In this document: positions 25,189 to 33,767 of the stretch, one piece after another
How positions within the stretch are numbered: position 1 is the stretch's first letter
Layout: every line of letters starts with the position of its first letter
Source: SZAS-103 sp043747745
Lineage (GTDB): Bacteria; Pseudomonadota; Gammaproteobacteria; Xanthomonadales; Xanthomonadaceae
Assembly: GCA_043747745.1 (NCBI GenBank)
Contig: JAYTOP010000049.1
Location: forward strand, 42,436-106,435
DNA length: 64,000 bases
Reading direction: 5' to 3'
Notes under the pieces: model-generated
Told to the model about the DNA's origin: nothing
The model's input: the letters and a program-made list of their open reading frames with translations, nothing else
The model's database searches: none
Program-made: the position numbers and the translations under genes

Positions 25189-25740
25189 ATGACCGAAATC
25201 TACATCAGCACCGACATTGAGACCGACGGCCCGATTCCAGGTCCGCATTCAATGCTGAGTCTTGGCTCGGCTGCCTATACAGCTGATAAGCGCCTCATCT
25301 CCACGTTTACTGCAAACTTCGAAACTTTGGCTGAGGCCTCCGCGCATCCAAAGACGTCATTATGGTGGGGCACTCAACCCGAAGCCTGGAATGCCTGCCG
25401 GAAAGATCTGGAAGCACCGGAAAGTGCGATGGCACGCTACGTCTATTGGGTCAAATCGTTGAGGGGAAAGCCTGTATTTGTAGCGTATCCTGCAGGCTTC
25501 GACTTTTTGTTTGTATATTGGTATCTCATCAAGTTTGTGGGGGAGAGCCCGTTCAGTCATTCGGCGCTCGATGTCAAGTCGTTCGCCATGGCCCTGCTTA
25601 AAACCGACTATCGAGAAAGCACCAAGAGAAACATGCCGAAGCACTGGTTCGACAAGCTGCCTCATTCGCACATCGCACTTGACGACGCAATCGAGCAGGG
25701 CGCGCTCTTCTGCAACATGCTCAAAGAAAATCGGTCGTAG
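25189..25740 (+). CDS. DEDDh-type 3'-5' exonuclease domain protein (accessory)
   Basis: This 183-residue protein has the three exonuclease motifs of the DnaQ/RNase T superfamily: STDIETDGPIPG (Asp-x-Glu) at about residue 7, VFVAYPAGFDFLFVYW (second Asp) at about 95-110 and SHIALDDAIEQG (His and Asp) at about 163-174. It could trim RNA or DNA from the 3' end; the target is unknown. Base composition is visibly more AT-rich than in neighbouring genes, suggesting transfer. It is alone between inverted repeats L1 and R1. ATG 25189 has AGGA four bases upstream; the frame opens at TTG 25162. Confidence 0.8.
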   Translation: MTEIYISTDIETDGPIPGPHSMLSLGSAAYTADKRLISTFTANFETLAEASAHPKTSLWWGTQPEAWNACRKDLEAPESAMARYVYWVKSLRGKPVFVAYPAGFDFLFVYWYLIKFVGESPFSHSALDVKSFAMALLKTDYRESTKRNMPKHWFDKLPHSHIALDDAIEQGALFCNMLKENRS

Positions 25741-25803
25741 AGTGCAGCCCATTCAATCCAGCGCACATGCCTTCGGCCCACCTCTGATTTCTGGCGTTAA
25801 CGC

Positions 25804-25966
25804 TTTTTTGCAGGCGGGAGCCCTCTGCTGTCCGGGGCCCCTGCGGAGCGGCGGGTGACGGCGGATAGACCCGCAGAACCTGCCTCTGACTTGATCCGTG
25901 GGCGGCGCGCACGATGCGCGCCGTTTTTCGTCGTCGCACGCGAGTCCGCCGTGCATGGATGCGCGG
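25804..25966 (+). repeat. R2-family repeat, copy a (shorter)
   Basis: It shares CGGGGCCCCTGCG.AGCGGC and GGTGACGGCGGATAGACCCG with the copies at 48602-48860 and, reversed, 47394-47646. It lies between the exonuclease gene and the right inverted repeat of cassette 1. The gap 25741-26313 holds this copy, short repeats and R1, and no gene. Confidence 0.8.
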
Positions 25967-26015
25967 AGCAAGTAGCAAGTAGCAAGCAGGGCGGATTAGC
26001 GCAGCGTAATCCGCC
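25967..26015 (+). repeat. AGCAAGT triplet plus GGCGGATTA palindrome
   Basis: Three copies of AGCAAGT/C (25967-25987) are followed by GGCGGATTA and TAATCCGCC (25990-26015), a nine-pair stem around eight bases. Palindromes of the GGCGGATTA type are common in proteobacterial intergenic DNA. Confidence 0.75.
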
Positions 26016-26031
26016 TTCCGCTTTGTTGCCA

Positions 26032-26257
26032 TGCTCTTGTTCTCTGCGCCGTAAAGCGAGCCGAGCATCGCAGTGGGCGGCGTGGGAAAGGCCCGTATGT
26101 TTGAGCGCATGGATGCGCGAGTTCGGTCCGGCACGCAGACCGCGAGAAGCGCAGGGCACCGATGCGGCTTCATCGCATCGGCGAGCGTCCGGCGCAATGG
26201 CCTTTGGTTACTTTCTGCCGAAACAGAAAGTGACTCGCGCGCGCAGCGCGTGAAAGC
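26032..26257 (-). repeat. right inverted repeat (R1) of cassette 1
   Basis: This is the inverted partner of 24837-25060. Read on the minus strand it begins GCTTTCACGCGCTGCGCG and continues through the same AGTCACTTTC and AAAGTAACCAAAGGCCATTG blocks. The two enclose about 970 bp containing the exonuclease gene. Confidence 0.85.
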
Positions 26258-26313
26258 TTTTGCTTTGTTGCTGCATGTGGTTCGACAGACTCACCACGAA
26301 CGGCTTGGCGCGA

Positions 26314-29300
26314 TTACCGCCCAACCAACCGCTCCAGCGCATCCGCCAGCATCTCCCCCGTCACCGGCTTGCGCAAGAACCCGTCCATCCCCGCCGCACG
26401 CGCGTCCGGCTCCGCGTCCGCATCCGCGCGCGCGGTCACTGCGAGTAGCGGCAGCGCGATGGCGCGGGCGCGGATCAGCCGCGCGAGGTCGAGGCCGTTG
26501 ACGCCGGGCAGGTCGAGGTCGAGCAACGCCGCATCGAATGTCGCGTTCTCGAGTTCCGACAACGCAGCCAGCCCGTGCAGCGCATGCACGACTTCGTGCC
26601 CCTGCGCCTGCAGCAGTCCGCTCAATACTTCGGCAATCGTGGGATCGTCCTCAACCAGCAAAAGGCGCAACGAACGCGCGCCGGTGCGCGGCGTCGCGAT
26701 GGAAACCTGCGGCGGCGTGCATTCGGCGAGCGGCAGCAGCACGTCGAAACGCGTGCCGACGCCGGGCGTGCTGTCCACCGCGATCTGGCCGCCCATCGCT
26801 GCGGCGAGTTCCTGGCAGATCGCCAATCCCAGTCCGCTGCCGCCGTAACGCGCCGAAGTCCGCGCGCCGTCGGCCTGTTCGAACCGCTGGAACAGACGTT
26901 CGCGCTGTTCGGCGTTGAGGCCTGGGCCGCTGTCGGCGACGGTCAGGTGCAAGCCGCCGATGGCGGGGTGGCCATCATTTGCAAGTGCGACGCGCGCGAG
27001 CAGAATGCGCACGCTGCCGCGCTCGGTAAACTTGATCGCATTGTTGCCGAGATTCAACAGGATCTGTCGTACGCGCGCGCAATCGCCGCGCAGGCCGCGC
27101 GGCACATCGGCGGCGATGCTCGTCTCGAATGTCAGCACCTTCGCTTGCGCGAGTGGGCGCAGCAAGGCATCGACTTCCTGCAGCAACGCGCGCGGATCGA
27201 ACGGCGCATCGTCGAGCGCGAGCTTGCCAGCTTCGATGCGCGCCAGATCGAGTGCATCGTTGACGATCCGCAACAGGTGCTGGCCTGCGCTCTGGATCGA
27301 CTCGGCCTGATGTCGCTGACGCGGCGCCAGTTCGCTGCCGAGCAGCAGTTCGGTCATCCCGAGCACGCCGGTCATCGGCGTACGGATCTCGTGGCCCATC
27401 GTGGCGAGGAAGCGCGTCTTCGCCTCCGAGGTCTGCTCGGCGAGCGCACTGCGTTGTTCGGCCAGCGCGTAGGCATGGCGACGCTTGAGCCTGCGCCGAT
27501 ACAGCCACGCCAGCATCAGCAGCGCGAGCAGGCCTAACGCCGCGTACGCGATGTACGCGATCCCGGTTTTCCACCACGGCGGCCGCACCGTGATTGCGAG
27601 TTGCTGCGCCGCCGACCACACGCCATCGGCATTCGTCGCTTCGACCTCCAGCTTGTATCGGCCCGGATCGAGGCGCGAAAACACGCGCTCGCCGCTCGCG
27701 CCCTGCTCCATCCAGCCCGCGTCGTACCCATGCAGCCAAAAACGGTAGCGATGCGCCTTGGGATCGGCGTACGAAAGCAGTCGTGCAGCGACGCGCAGGT
27801 CGCGATCGTCCGGACCGAGCACGATGCGCGCATGCGCATCCAGCGCGACGTCGCGATCGCCACGACGCGCACTGACCGTATCGATCAACAGCGGCGGACT
27901 TGCGTTGTCGAACGCAACCGTCGTCGGCTCGAACAGCAGCAGTCCATCCACCGTGCCAGCGACCGCGATCCCGGTTTTCGTGAGCAACGGCGGATGGATG
28001 CCGAACTCCTGGCTCGGCAAACCATCGCGCACGCCATACACGCGCACGCGATTGACGTGCGCATCGAAGCGCAGCAGGCCGCGCTTGCTGGTCATCCAGA
28101 CATCGCCGCGTGCGTCGGCGATCACCCCACCGGACTCGACGACCGGCAATCCCTGGCGCTGGTCGACGCGCGTCTGCAAGTGCAACGCATGCCCATCCCA
28201 ACCGTAGCGTTCGAGTGCTCCGAGCCGATACAGCCAGAGTGTTTTCGGATCGGCGAACGCGTAGCCGTACACGCGCTCGGCCGGCGCGCCTGGCACTGGC
28301 GCGAAGCGATGCGCTGCGTCGTTCCAGGCCAGCACGCCTTGCGCACCAGCCAGCCACAGCGCGCCCTGCGGCGACACGCCGAGTTGCTCGGTATCCGCGG
28401 CACTCAGGCCGAGTCCGTTGTCGGGCTTGATCGCGAACAGCACATGGCCGTCGCGATCGCGCACCTGGATGCCATCGCCGAGGCTGGACAGCCACACGCG
28501 ACCGTCGGGCGTCTGTGCGATCAGATCGTTAGGACCTGTCAACGGTGCGTCCTGCCTGCTGTCCTGATCCCAGACCTGCACCTTGCGCGTGTGCGGATCG
28601 ATGCGCGCCACTCCGGTGTTGTAGCCGACCCACAGCAGCCCATCGGCGCGCTGGCTCAACGCCCAGAGATATTTGTGTTCGAGCTCAGGCGGCGCCCAAT
28701 GTTCGATCGCACCCGTCGTTGGGTCGATGCGGTCGATCGCGCTGCGTCCACCGACGACCCAGATGCGGCCATCGTCGGCGAGCGCCATCGCCTCGGGTTG
28801 GGTCGCGCTCAGCGATGCGGGATTTTCCGCAGCATGCCGGAACCCGGCGAACTGCAATGCGTGCGGGACGAGTTGCGCAAGCCCGCCGTTCTTGGTCGCG
28901 AACCAGATGCTGCCTTCATGATCCTGCAACATGCCGAGGAGGCGTTGCGTGCCAGGCACCACGACCGCATGCGCGAATGCCGCAGCGGTGCCGTTGATGC
29001 GTGCGACGTCATCGGACGTCGCATCGCGTCGCCGCAACAGCCCTGGCACGCTGAGCCAGTAACCGCCGTCGCGCGCGTGCAGGATGCCGGTCACGCGCGG
29101 ATCGTCGACATTCGGATTCCAGTGCAAGGCGCGCACGCTACCAGTGGTTTCGCGCAGGTACAGGCCGGTTTTCGCACTGAACCACAGCCGCCCGTCGGGC
29201 TCGGCGGTGATCGCGTACACCATCGCGCCGCCAAGTCCGGGCGTATCGACTTGCTCGAAGCCGCGACCGTTCCAGCGCGCAGCGCCAGCCGTCGTGGCGA

Positions 29301-29904
29301 CCCACAGCGCGGCATGCGCATCGACCGTCAATGCCAGCACATTCGCATCGGGAAGACTGTGCGGATTGCTATCGGCGTGCTGAAAATTCGTGAGTGCGCC
29401 GCTCGCATCCATGCGATACAAACCGCCGCCGAAGGTGCCGAACCACAATGCCTTGTCCGGGGTCGATGCCATCGCGAACACATCGTCCTCGCCCATCGCT
29501 GGCATGTTGGCGTGGGTGTAACGGCGGAAATGCACGCCGTCCGGTTGCAACATCGCCAGACCCTGGCCTTCGAGCGCGACCCAGACCCGATCCTGCACAT
29601 CCACATGCAATGCCTGCACGAGATTGCCCGGCAACGATCCAGCATCGGCCGGGTCGTGCTGCCAGATGCGAAAGCCCACGCCGTCGTAGCGCGCGAGGCC
29701 GTCGTCGGTCGCCAGCCAAAGATAGCCATGCGAATCCTGCGCGATCGCGTTCACCGCGCTCGACGGCATGCCGTCGGCGACTCCGTAACTGCGGAACAGT
29801 GGCGTCTCCGGCAATCGCGCTGCCGGTAACGCCGCATGGGCAGTGGTGGCGAGCAGCCAGAGCAGGCAGCAAGCAAACGACAGTCTTGCGAAGTTCAGGC
29901 GCAT
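26314..29904 (-). CDS. hybrid sensor histidine kinase with beta-propeller sensor and receiver
   Basis: This protein has 1196 residues. A signal peptide (residues 1-24, ending TTAHA) is followed by a periplasmic two-component-regulator propeller of many short repeats (about 30-660; for example DSHGYLWLATDDGLARYDG), a Y_Y_Y domain (about 690-755) and one membrane helix (about 770-790). The kinase follows: phosphoacceptor His at about 836 in ATMGHEIRTPMTGVLG, the N box LGNNAIKFTERG, the DSGPGLN and YGGSGLGLAI nucleotide-binding boxes, and a C-terminal receiver with Asp near 1128 in ALLDLDLPG. GGGGAG precedes ATG 29904. The ligand is unknown; carbohydrate sensing is the common guess for this architecture. 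Confidence 0.93.
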   Translation of the reverse strand: MRLNFARLSFACCLLWLLATTAHAALPAARLPETPLFRSYGVADGMPSSAVNAIAQDSHGYLWLATDDGLARYDGVGFRIWQHDPADAGSLPGNLVQALHVDVQDRVWVALEGQGLAMLQPDGVHFRRYTHANMPAMGEDDVFAMASTPDKALWFGTFGGGLYRMDASGALTNFQHADSNPHSLPDANVLALTVDAHAALWVATTAGAARWNGRGFEQVDTPGLGGAMVYAITAEPDGRLWFSAKTGLYLRETTGSVRALHWNPNVDDPRVTGILHARDGGYWLSVPGLLRRRDATSDDVARINGTAAAFAHAVVVPGTQRLLGMLQDHEGSIWFATKNGGLAQLVPHALQFAGFRHAAENPASLSATQPEAMALADDGRIWVVGGRSAIDRIDPTTGAIEHWAPPELEHKYLWALSQRADGLLWVGYNTGVARIDPHTRKVQVWDQDSRQDAPLTGPNDLIAQTPDGRVWLSSLGDGIQVRDRDGHVLFAIKPDNGLGLSAADTEQLGVSPQGALWLAGAQGVLAWNDAAHRFAPVPGAPAERVYGYAFADPKTLWLYRLGALERYGWDGHALHLQTRVDQRQGLPVVESGGVIADARGDVWMTSKRGLLRFDAHVNRVRVYGVRDGLPSQEFGIHPPLLTKTGIAVAGTVDGLLLFEPTTVAFDNASPPLLIDTVSARRGDRDVALDAHARIVLGPDDRDLRVAARLLSYADPKAHRYRFWLHGYDAGWMEQGASGERVFSRLDPGRYKLEVEATNADGVWSAAQQLAITVRPPWWKTGIAYIAYAALGLLALLMLAWLYRRRLKRRHAYALAEQRSALAEQTSEAKTRFLATMGHEIRTPMTGVLGMTELLLGSELAPRQRHQAESIQSAGQHLLRIVNDALDLARIEAGKLALDDAPFDPRALLQEVDALLRPLAQAKVLTFETSIAADVPRGLRGDCARVRQILLNLGNNAIKFTERGSVRILLARVALANDGHPAIGGLHLTVADSGPGLNAEQRERLFQRFEQADGARTSARYGGSGLGLAICQELAAAMGGQIAVDSTPGVGTRFDVLLPLAECTPPQVSIATPRTGARSLRLLLVEDDPTIAEVLSGLLQAQGHEVVHALHGLAALSELENATFDAALLDLDLPGVNGLDLARLIRARAIALPLLAVTARADADAEPDARAAGMDGFLRKPVTGEMLADALERLVGR

Positions 29905-30159
29905 GGTTTCTCCCCATGGCCATCCTCGCAACGCAGCGTCGCGACCGCAAGCCTGACCCACAAGGGCTCGGCGGATTCCACCGAGCGCCGAAGCAATGGA
30001 TGGTGCAGGCCTGCCTTTGGCCGCGCAGTGCGACGCGTAGCAGACAAAGTGGGAAGTGCACGCAGGCGCCAGGAGCAGCTGTAGTCGCGCGCGTTCACCC
30101 AACCAGGCCCAGAATCGGGATACTGTCGCGATGGTCATCCGCAGGATGCGAGCCCACCG

Positions 30160-30804
30160 ATGCAAAACACGATCCGCCGCCAATTGCCCACGGTCCAGGT
30201 TCTGGTCGCCTGGATGCTTGCATCGAATGCGCACGCTGCGGCCGAGCATTTCGTGATCGATCCGGTGCATACGCGGATCGCATTCCGCGTCGAGCATCTC
30301 GGCCTCTCCCATGCCATCGGCACTTTCTCGGGTGCGAACGGCATCCTGGATTTTGATCCATCCGATTGGCGCGGCGCGAAGCTCGACGTGAGCATTCCGC
30401 TGGATCGTCTCGACATGGGCGACGATGCATGGAAGAAGAAAGTGCTCTCCGGTACGTTCCTCGATTCCACGAAACAGCCGGTCGCGCACTTCGTCGCAAC
30501 CAGCGTCGTACCGATCGACGCGACCCACGCGAAAGTCACCGGCACCCTGAGTTTGCGCGGACGCGACAGCACCGTCGTGCTGGATGTCGCGATGAATGGG
30601 CTCAAGCGCTCGCTGTATACGGCGTTCCGCAAGACCGCCGGGTTTTCGGCGACGGCGACGCTGCATCGCAAGGACCTTGGCATGGACGCATTCCCGGATG
30701 CGGTCGGCCAGGACGTCGTGCTCGCCATCGAAGCCGAAGCCAACGCGCACGAGGCCAAACCTGCGCAACCCGCATCCACCGCAACGCGGGAGCCGCATCG
30801 GTGA
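30160..30804 (+). CDS. YceI family periplasmic protein (first copy)
   Basis: This 214-residue exported protein has a signal peptide ending near SNAHA (residue 26). The YceI fold, a lipocalin-like barrel that binds polyisoprenoids in characterised members, covers about 30-195: HFVIDPVHTRIAFRVEHLG, VHI-type strand LDVSIPLDRLDMGD, and GTLSLRGRDSTVVLDV. The C-terminal tail is Ala/Pro-rich. It ends with TGA overlapping the ATG of the cytochrome b561 gene, so translation is coupled. The function is probably quinone or isoprenoid handling beside the b561 cytochrome. Confidence 0.9.
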   Translation: MQNTIRRQLPTVQVLVAWMLASNAHAAAEHFVIDPVHTRIAFRVEHLGLSHAIGTFSGANGILDFDPSDWRGAKLDVSIPLDRLDMGDDAWKKKVLSGTFLDSTKQPVAHFVATSVVPIDATHAKVTGTLSLRGRDSTVVLDVAMNGLKRSLYTAFRKTAGFSATATLHRKDLGMDAFPDAVGQDVVLAIEAEANAHEAKPAQPASTATREPHR

Positions 30805-31364
30805 TGAACGTCGCGCCCGTTCGCTGGAACCGTTTCGCGCAACTGCTGCACTGGCTGATCGCATTGCTGATCGTCGGCCTTGGCAGCGTCGGCCTGGTGA
30901 TGACCGACATGGCTGCGTCGCCGGACAAGATCAGGATTTATCTGTTGCACAAATCCTTCGGCATCACGGTACTGATGCTGGTTGGATTGCGGCTCGTCTG
31001 GCGGCTCGCGACCCGGCACCCGCCGGAGATGCCGGGACCCGCATGGCAACGCTGGTCGGCATCGGCGGTGCACTTCGGCCTGTATGCGCTGATGCTTGCG
31101 ATGCCACTGTCGGGCTGGCTGTTTAACTCAGCGGCGAATTTCCCGTTGCAATGGTTCGGCATCGTCCACCTCCCTGCGCTATGGGGGCCAGACCCGGCGG
31201 TAAAATACTGGGCGCGTGAAGTACACGAGACCGGCTTCTGGGTTCTCGCCGCGCTGGTCGGCCTGCACGCCGCAGCCGCGCTCAAGCATCATTATTTCGA
31301 CCACGACGAAACCCTGCGACGCATGCTGCCTGGCATGCCGCCACCGACCGGAGACAAGCCATGA
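30804..31364 (+). CDS. cytochrome b561 family membrane protein
   Basis: This 186-residue di-heme protein has four membrane helices. Likely heme-ligand histidines are in FAQLLHWLIALL, YLLHKSFGI, ASAVHFGLYAL and VGLHAAAALKHHYF. Family members pass electrons between quinones and periplasmic acceptors such as superoxide. It overlaps the preceding yceI-type gene by one base and the next by four bases (ATGA), so the three genes form a tightly coupled operon. YceI-b561 neighbours are a known association. Confidence 0.92.
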   Translation: MNVAPVRWNRFAQLLHWLIALLIVGLGSVGLVMTDMAASPDKIRIYLLHKSFGITVLMLVGLRLVWRLATRHPPEMPGPAWQRWSASAVHFGLYALMLAMPLSGWLFNSAANFPLQWFGIVHLPALWGPDPAVKYWAREVHETGFWVLAALVGLHAAAALKHHYFDHDETLRRMLPGMPPPTGDKP

Positions 31365-31972
31365 ATCTGCGACGCGTTGCATTCGCCCTCGCGCTGCTCG
31401 CTACGTTCGCCGCGCACGCGGGCAACTGGCACGCGGACCCGAAGTCCTCGACGCTGGGATTTTCAGGCGCCTATCAGGGCGATGCGTTCGATGGCCGCTT
31501 CAAGACCTTCGATGCCGTCATCGCATTCGATCCAGCGTCGCTCGCGACCGCGCACTTCGATGTGAAGATCATGCTGGCGAGCGCCGATACCGCGAACTCC
31601 GAACGCGACGAGTCGCTACGCGGTGGCGATTTCTTCGACACTGCGCGCACACCGGTCGCTACCTACACCGCGACGAAATTCCGCAGCCTCGGCGGCAATC
31701 GCTATGCGGCCGATGGCACGCTGAGTTTGCGCGGCGTAAGCAAACCCATAAGGCTGAATTTCGCATGGGCCACAGGCGCGACGCCCGCCTTGGTCGGCGA
31801 TGCGATCGTCAACCGGCTCGACTTCAAGGTCGGCGGCGGCCAGTGGGCCGACACCAGCACGATCGGCAACGCGGTCAAGGTGCATACGTCGTTGAAGCTG
31901 GTTGCGATTGCGCCTGCCGCGCTGAAGCCTGGGGTGCCGACCGAGCCCAAGCCTCTGGTCAAGAAAAAATAG
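31361..31972 (+). CDS. YceI family periplasmic protein (second copy)
   Basis: This 203-residue exported protein has a signal peptide ending AAHAG near residue 21. YceI features include WHADPKSSTLGFSGAYQGD, FDVKIMLASADTANSERDE, FFDTARTPVATY and DGTLSLRGVSKPIRLNF. It ends in a Lys-rich tail. It differs clearly from the first copy (substantially different length and strands), so it is a paralogue rather than a recent duplication. The start overlaps the b561 gene by four bases. A long inverted repeat follows the stop. Confidence 0.9.
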   Translation: MNLRRVAFALALLATFAAHAGNWHADPKSSTLGFSGAYQGDAFDGRFKTFDAVIAFDPASLATAHFDVKIMLASADTANSERDESLRGGDFFDTARTPVATYTATKFRSLGGNRYAADGTLSLRGVSKPIRLNFAWATGATPALVGDAIVNRLDFKVGGGQWADTSTIGNAVKVHTSLKLVAIAPAALKPGVPTEPKPLVKKK

Positions 31973-31978
31973 CCCGAA

Positions 31979-32039
31979 GCGTGCGCTGTGCGCACGACTC
32001 GATGCGGCCAGGAAAAGCGATCGTGCGTACAGCGCACGC
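31979..32039. terminator. 19-bp inverted repeat between convergent genes
   Basis: GCGTGCGCTGTGCGCACGA and its inverse (32021-32039, one mismatch) enclose 23 bp. Placed between the stop of the YceI operon and the stop of the glutaredoxin-like gene, it may act as a bidirectional terminator. It has no T-run, and it is a repeat family (see 25070). Confidence 0.5.
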
Positions 32040-32284
32040 TACCGCAGGAAAGCACGTACCGCGGCTGCATCGAACGGCCAGTCCAATTCCGTAGCACGCG
32101 CTTCGTCGCGCAGCACCGGCACGCAGTCGCCATAAAGCGCTTCAAGACGGGCATCCCCGTCGATCCAAACGCTGGCGAACTCAGGCGCGCGCGACTGCGC
32201 CAGTACGTCCAATGCAGCATCGCAGAGCGGACAGTCGTCGCGCTGGAACAGGGTCAACCGGGGTTCGTCGGTACGTGCTGGCAT
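32039..32284 (-). CDS. glutaredoxin-like (DUF836) thioredoxin-fold protein
   Basis: This 81-residue protein has a thioredoxin-type active-site pair, CPLC, in FQRDDCPLCDAALDVL at about residue 18, and a cis-Pro region VPVLRDEAR at about residue 54. The size and pattern fit the DUF836 glutaredoxin-like family, probably a thiol-disulfide oxidoreductase; substrates are unknown. There is no Shine-Dalgarno sequence; TATTCT stands six bases before the ATG, a probable leaderless start. Confidence 0.85.
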   Translation of the reverse strand: MPARTDEPRLTLFQRDDCPLCDAALDVLAQSRAPEFASVWIDGDARLEALYGDCVPVLRDEARATELDWPFDAAAVRAFLR

Positions 32285-32290
32285 GGGACT

Positions 32291-32296
32291 AGAATA
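32291..32296 (-). promoter_or_regulatory. putative -10 box (TATTCT) of the glutaredoxin-like gene
   Basis: TATTCT on the minus strand is followed by AGTCCC and the ATG at 32284, the same six-base spacing as at algH, aroK and the WGR gene. Confidence 0.45.
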
Positions 32297-32380
32297 ACGT
32301 CATCGCAGCCAGCGAATTCGCGCTGTTGCCAAATCGGCCGTCGTTGATCACGAACGCGGTTACGGAACCGGAATCACGTC

Positions 32381-33763
32381 ATGGCCGTCAGCGTATTTGA
32401 TTTGTTCAAGATCGGCATCGGGCCATCGTCGTCGCATACGGTCGGACCGATGCGCGCGGCTGCGCGCTTCGTCACGCGCTGGCTTGAAGAGGCCGGCACG
32501 CTGGACCGTGTCGTGCGCATCCGCGCCGAGTTGTTCGGCTCGCTCGCGCTGACCGGCCGCGGCCATGGCACCGACAAGGCCGTGCTGATGGGGCTCGAAG
32601 GCGAATGGCCCGACCGCATCGACCCCGACTGCATCCCGGGCAAGCTCAAGCGTATCCGCAGCGAGAAGGTCCTGCACTTGCTCGGCAAGCACGCGATCGC
32701 GTTCAACGAAAAAACCGACCTGGTGTTCAACAAGCGCCAGAAACTGCCGTTCCATCCGAACGGCATGCGCTTCGCCGCATTCGATGCGGAAGACAACGAA
32801 CTTGCCGCGCGCGACTACTACTCGGTCGGCGGCGGCTTCGTGGTCAACCAGGACGATGCCTCGAACGATCGCATCGTGGCCGACAAAACCGTGCTGCAGT
32901 ATCCGTTCGCATCGGGCGAGGAACTGCTCGCGCGTTGCGCTGAAAACAACATCACCATCGCCCAACTGATGTTCGCGAACGAACGCGTCTGGCGCAGCGA
33001 CGACGAAATCACCAGCGGCCTGCGCGCGATCTGGCAGGCGATGCAGGACTGCGTCGCGCGCGGCACCCGCAACGCCGGCACCTTGCCCGGCGGTCTGCAT
33101 GTCGTGCGTCGCGCGCCGATGCTGCACGACGATCTCAGCGAGCGCCCCGAAGCCGCGATGCGCGATCCGCTGACCGTGCTCGACTGGGTGAACCTTTACG
33201 CGCTCGCGGTGAACGAGGAAAACGCCGCCGGCGGCCGCGTCGTCACCGCGCCGACCAATGGTGCGGCCGGCATCATGCCTGCGGTGATGCACTATTTCGA
33301 CCGCTTCTGCCCGGGTTCATCCGAGGAAAAGGTATTCGACTTCCTGCTCACTGCGGGCGCGATCGGCATCCTCTACAAGGAAAACGCATCGATCTCCGGC
33401 GCCGAAGTCGGTTGCCAGGGCGAAGTCGGCGTCGCCTGTTCGATGGCTGCGGGCGGGTTGACCGCCGCGCTCGGCGGTTCGCTCGGGCAAGTCGAGAATG
33501 CGGCGGAGATCGGCATGGAACACAACCTCGGCCTCACCTGCGACCCGATCGGCGGCCTCGTGCAGATCCCGTGCATCGAGCGCAACGCGATGGGCGCGGT
33601 GAAGGCGATCAACGCATCACGCATGGCCCTGCGCGGCGACGGCAAGCACCGCGTGAGCCTCGACAAGGTCATCAAGACCATGCGCGATACCGGGCGCGAT
33701 ATGCAGGACAAGTACAAGGAAACGAGTCGGGGTGGGTTGGCGGTGAATGTGATCGAGTGCTGA
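32381..33763 (+). CDS. sdaA: L-serine ammonia-lyase, iron-sulfur type
   Basis: This 460-residue single-chain enzyme deaminates L-serine to pyruvate with a [4Fe-4S] cluster. The N-terminal beta domain starts SVFDLFKIGIGPSSSHTVGP, the serine-binding motif of the family. The catalytic domain has ENAAGGRVVTAPTNGAAGI, cluster cysteines in GAEVGCQGEVGVACSMAAGG and GLTCDPIGGLVQIPCIERN. GGAA lies ten bases before the ATG. The next gene begins four bases after the stop. Serine degradation links it to the glycerate kinase only in a general way. Confidence 0.95.
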   Translation: MAVSVFDLFKIGIGPSSSHTVGPMRAAARFVTRWLEEAGTLDRVVRIRAELFGSLALTGRGHGTDKAVLMGLEGEWPDRIDPDCIPGKLKRIRSEKVLHLLGKHAIAFNEKTDLVFNKRQKLPFHPNGMRFAAFDAEDNELAARDYYSVGGGFVVNQDDASNDRIVADKTVLQYPFASGEELLARCAENNITIAQLMFANERVWRSDDEITSGLRAIWQAMQDCVARGTRNAGTLPGGLHVVRRAPMLHDDLSERPEAAMRDPLTVLDWVNLYALAVNEENAAGGRVVTAPTNGAAGIMPAVMHYFDRFCPGSSEEKVFDFLLTAGAIGILYKENASISGAEVGCQGEVGVACSMAAGGLTAALGGSLGQVENAAEIGMEHNLGLTCDPIGGLVQIPCIERNAMGAVKAINASRMALRGDGKHRVSLDKVIKTMRDTGRDMQDKYKETSRGGLAVNVIEC

Positions 33764-33767
33764 TCTG

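Noticed and set aside
25061..26031. Integron gene cassette
   Set aside because: No attC-like hairpin pair with a recombination core and no integron integrase was seen; inverted rather than direct flanking repeats also argue against it.
25797..26253. Several open frames in the repeat region after the exonuclease gene
   Set aside because: They follow repeat sequence in both strands, have no domain and are Arg/Cys-rich; related frames appear at 47360-47705 and 48557-48911 only because the repeat recurs.
24749..26313. tRNA or other structured RNA gene in the long gaps
   Set aside because: No cloverleaf with a T-loop GGTTCGA-type motif could be found; the structure seen is explained by repeats.
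27601..29829. A 742-codon plus-strand open frame opposite the hybrid sensor kinase
   Set aside because: Antisense shadow; the Arg/His/Gln-rich composition is typical of reverse-strand reading of GC-rich genes.
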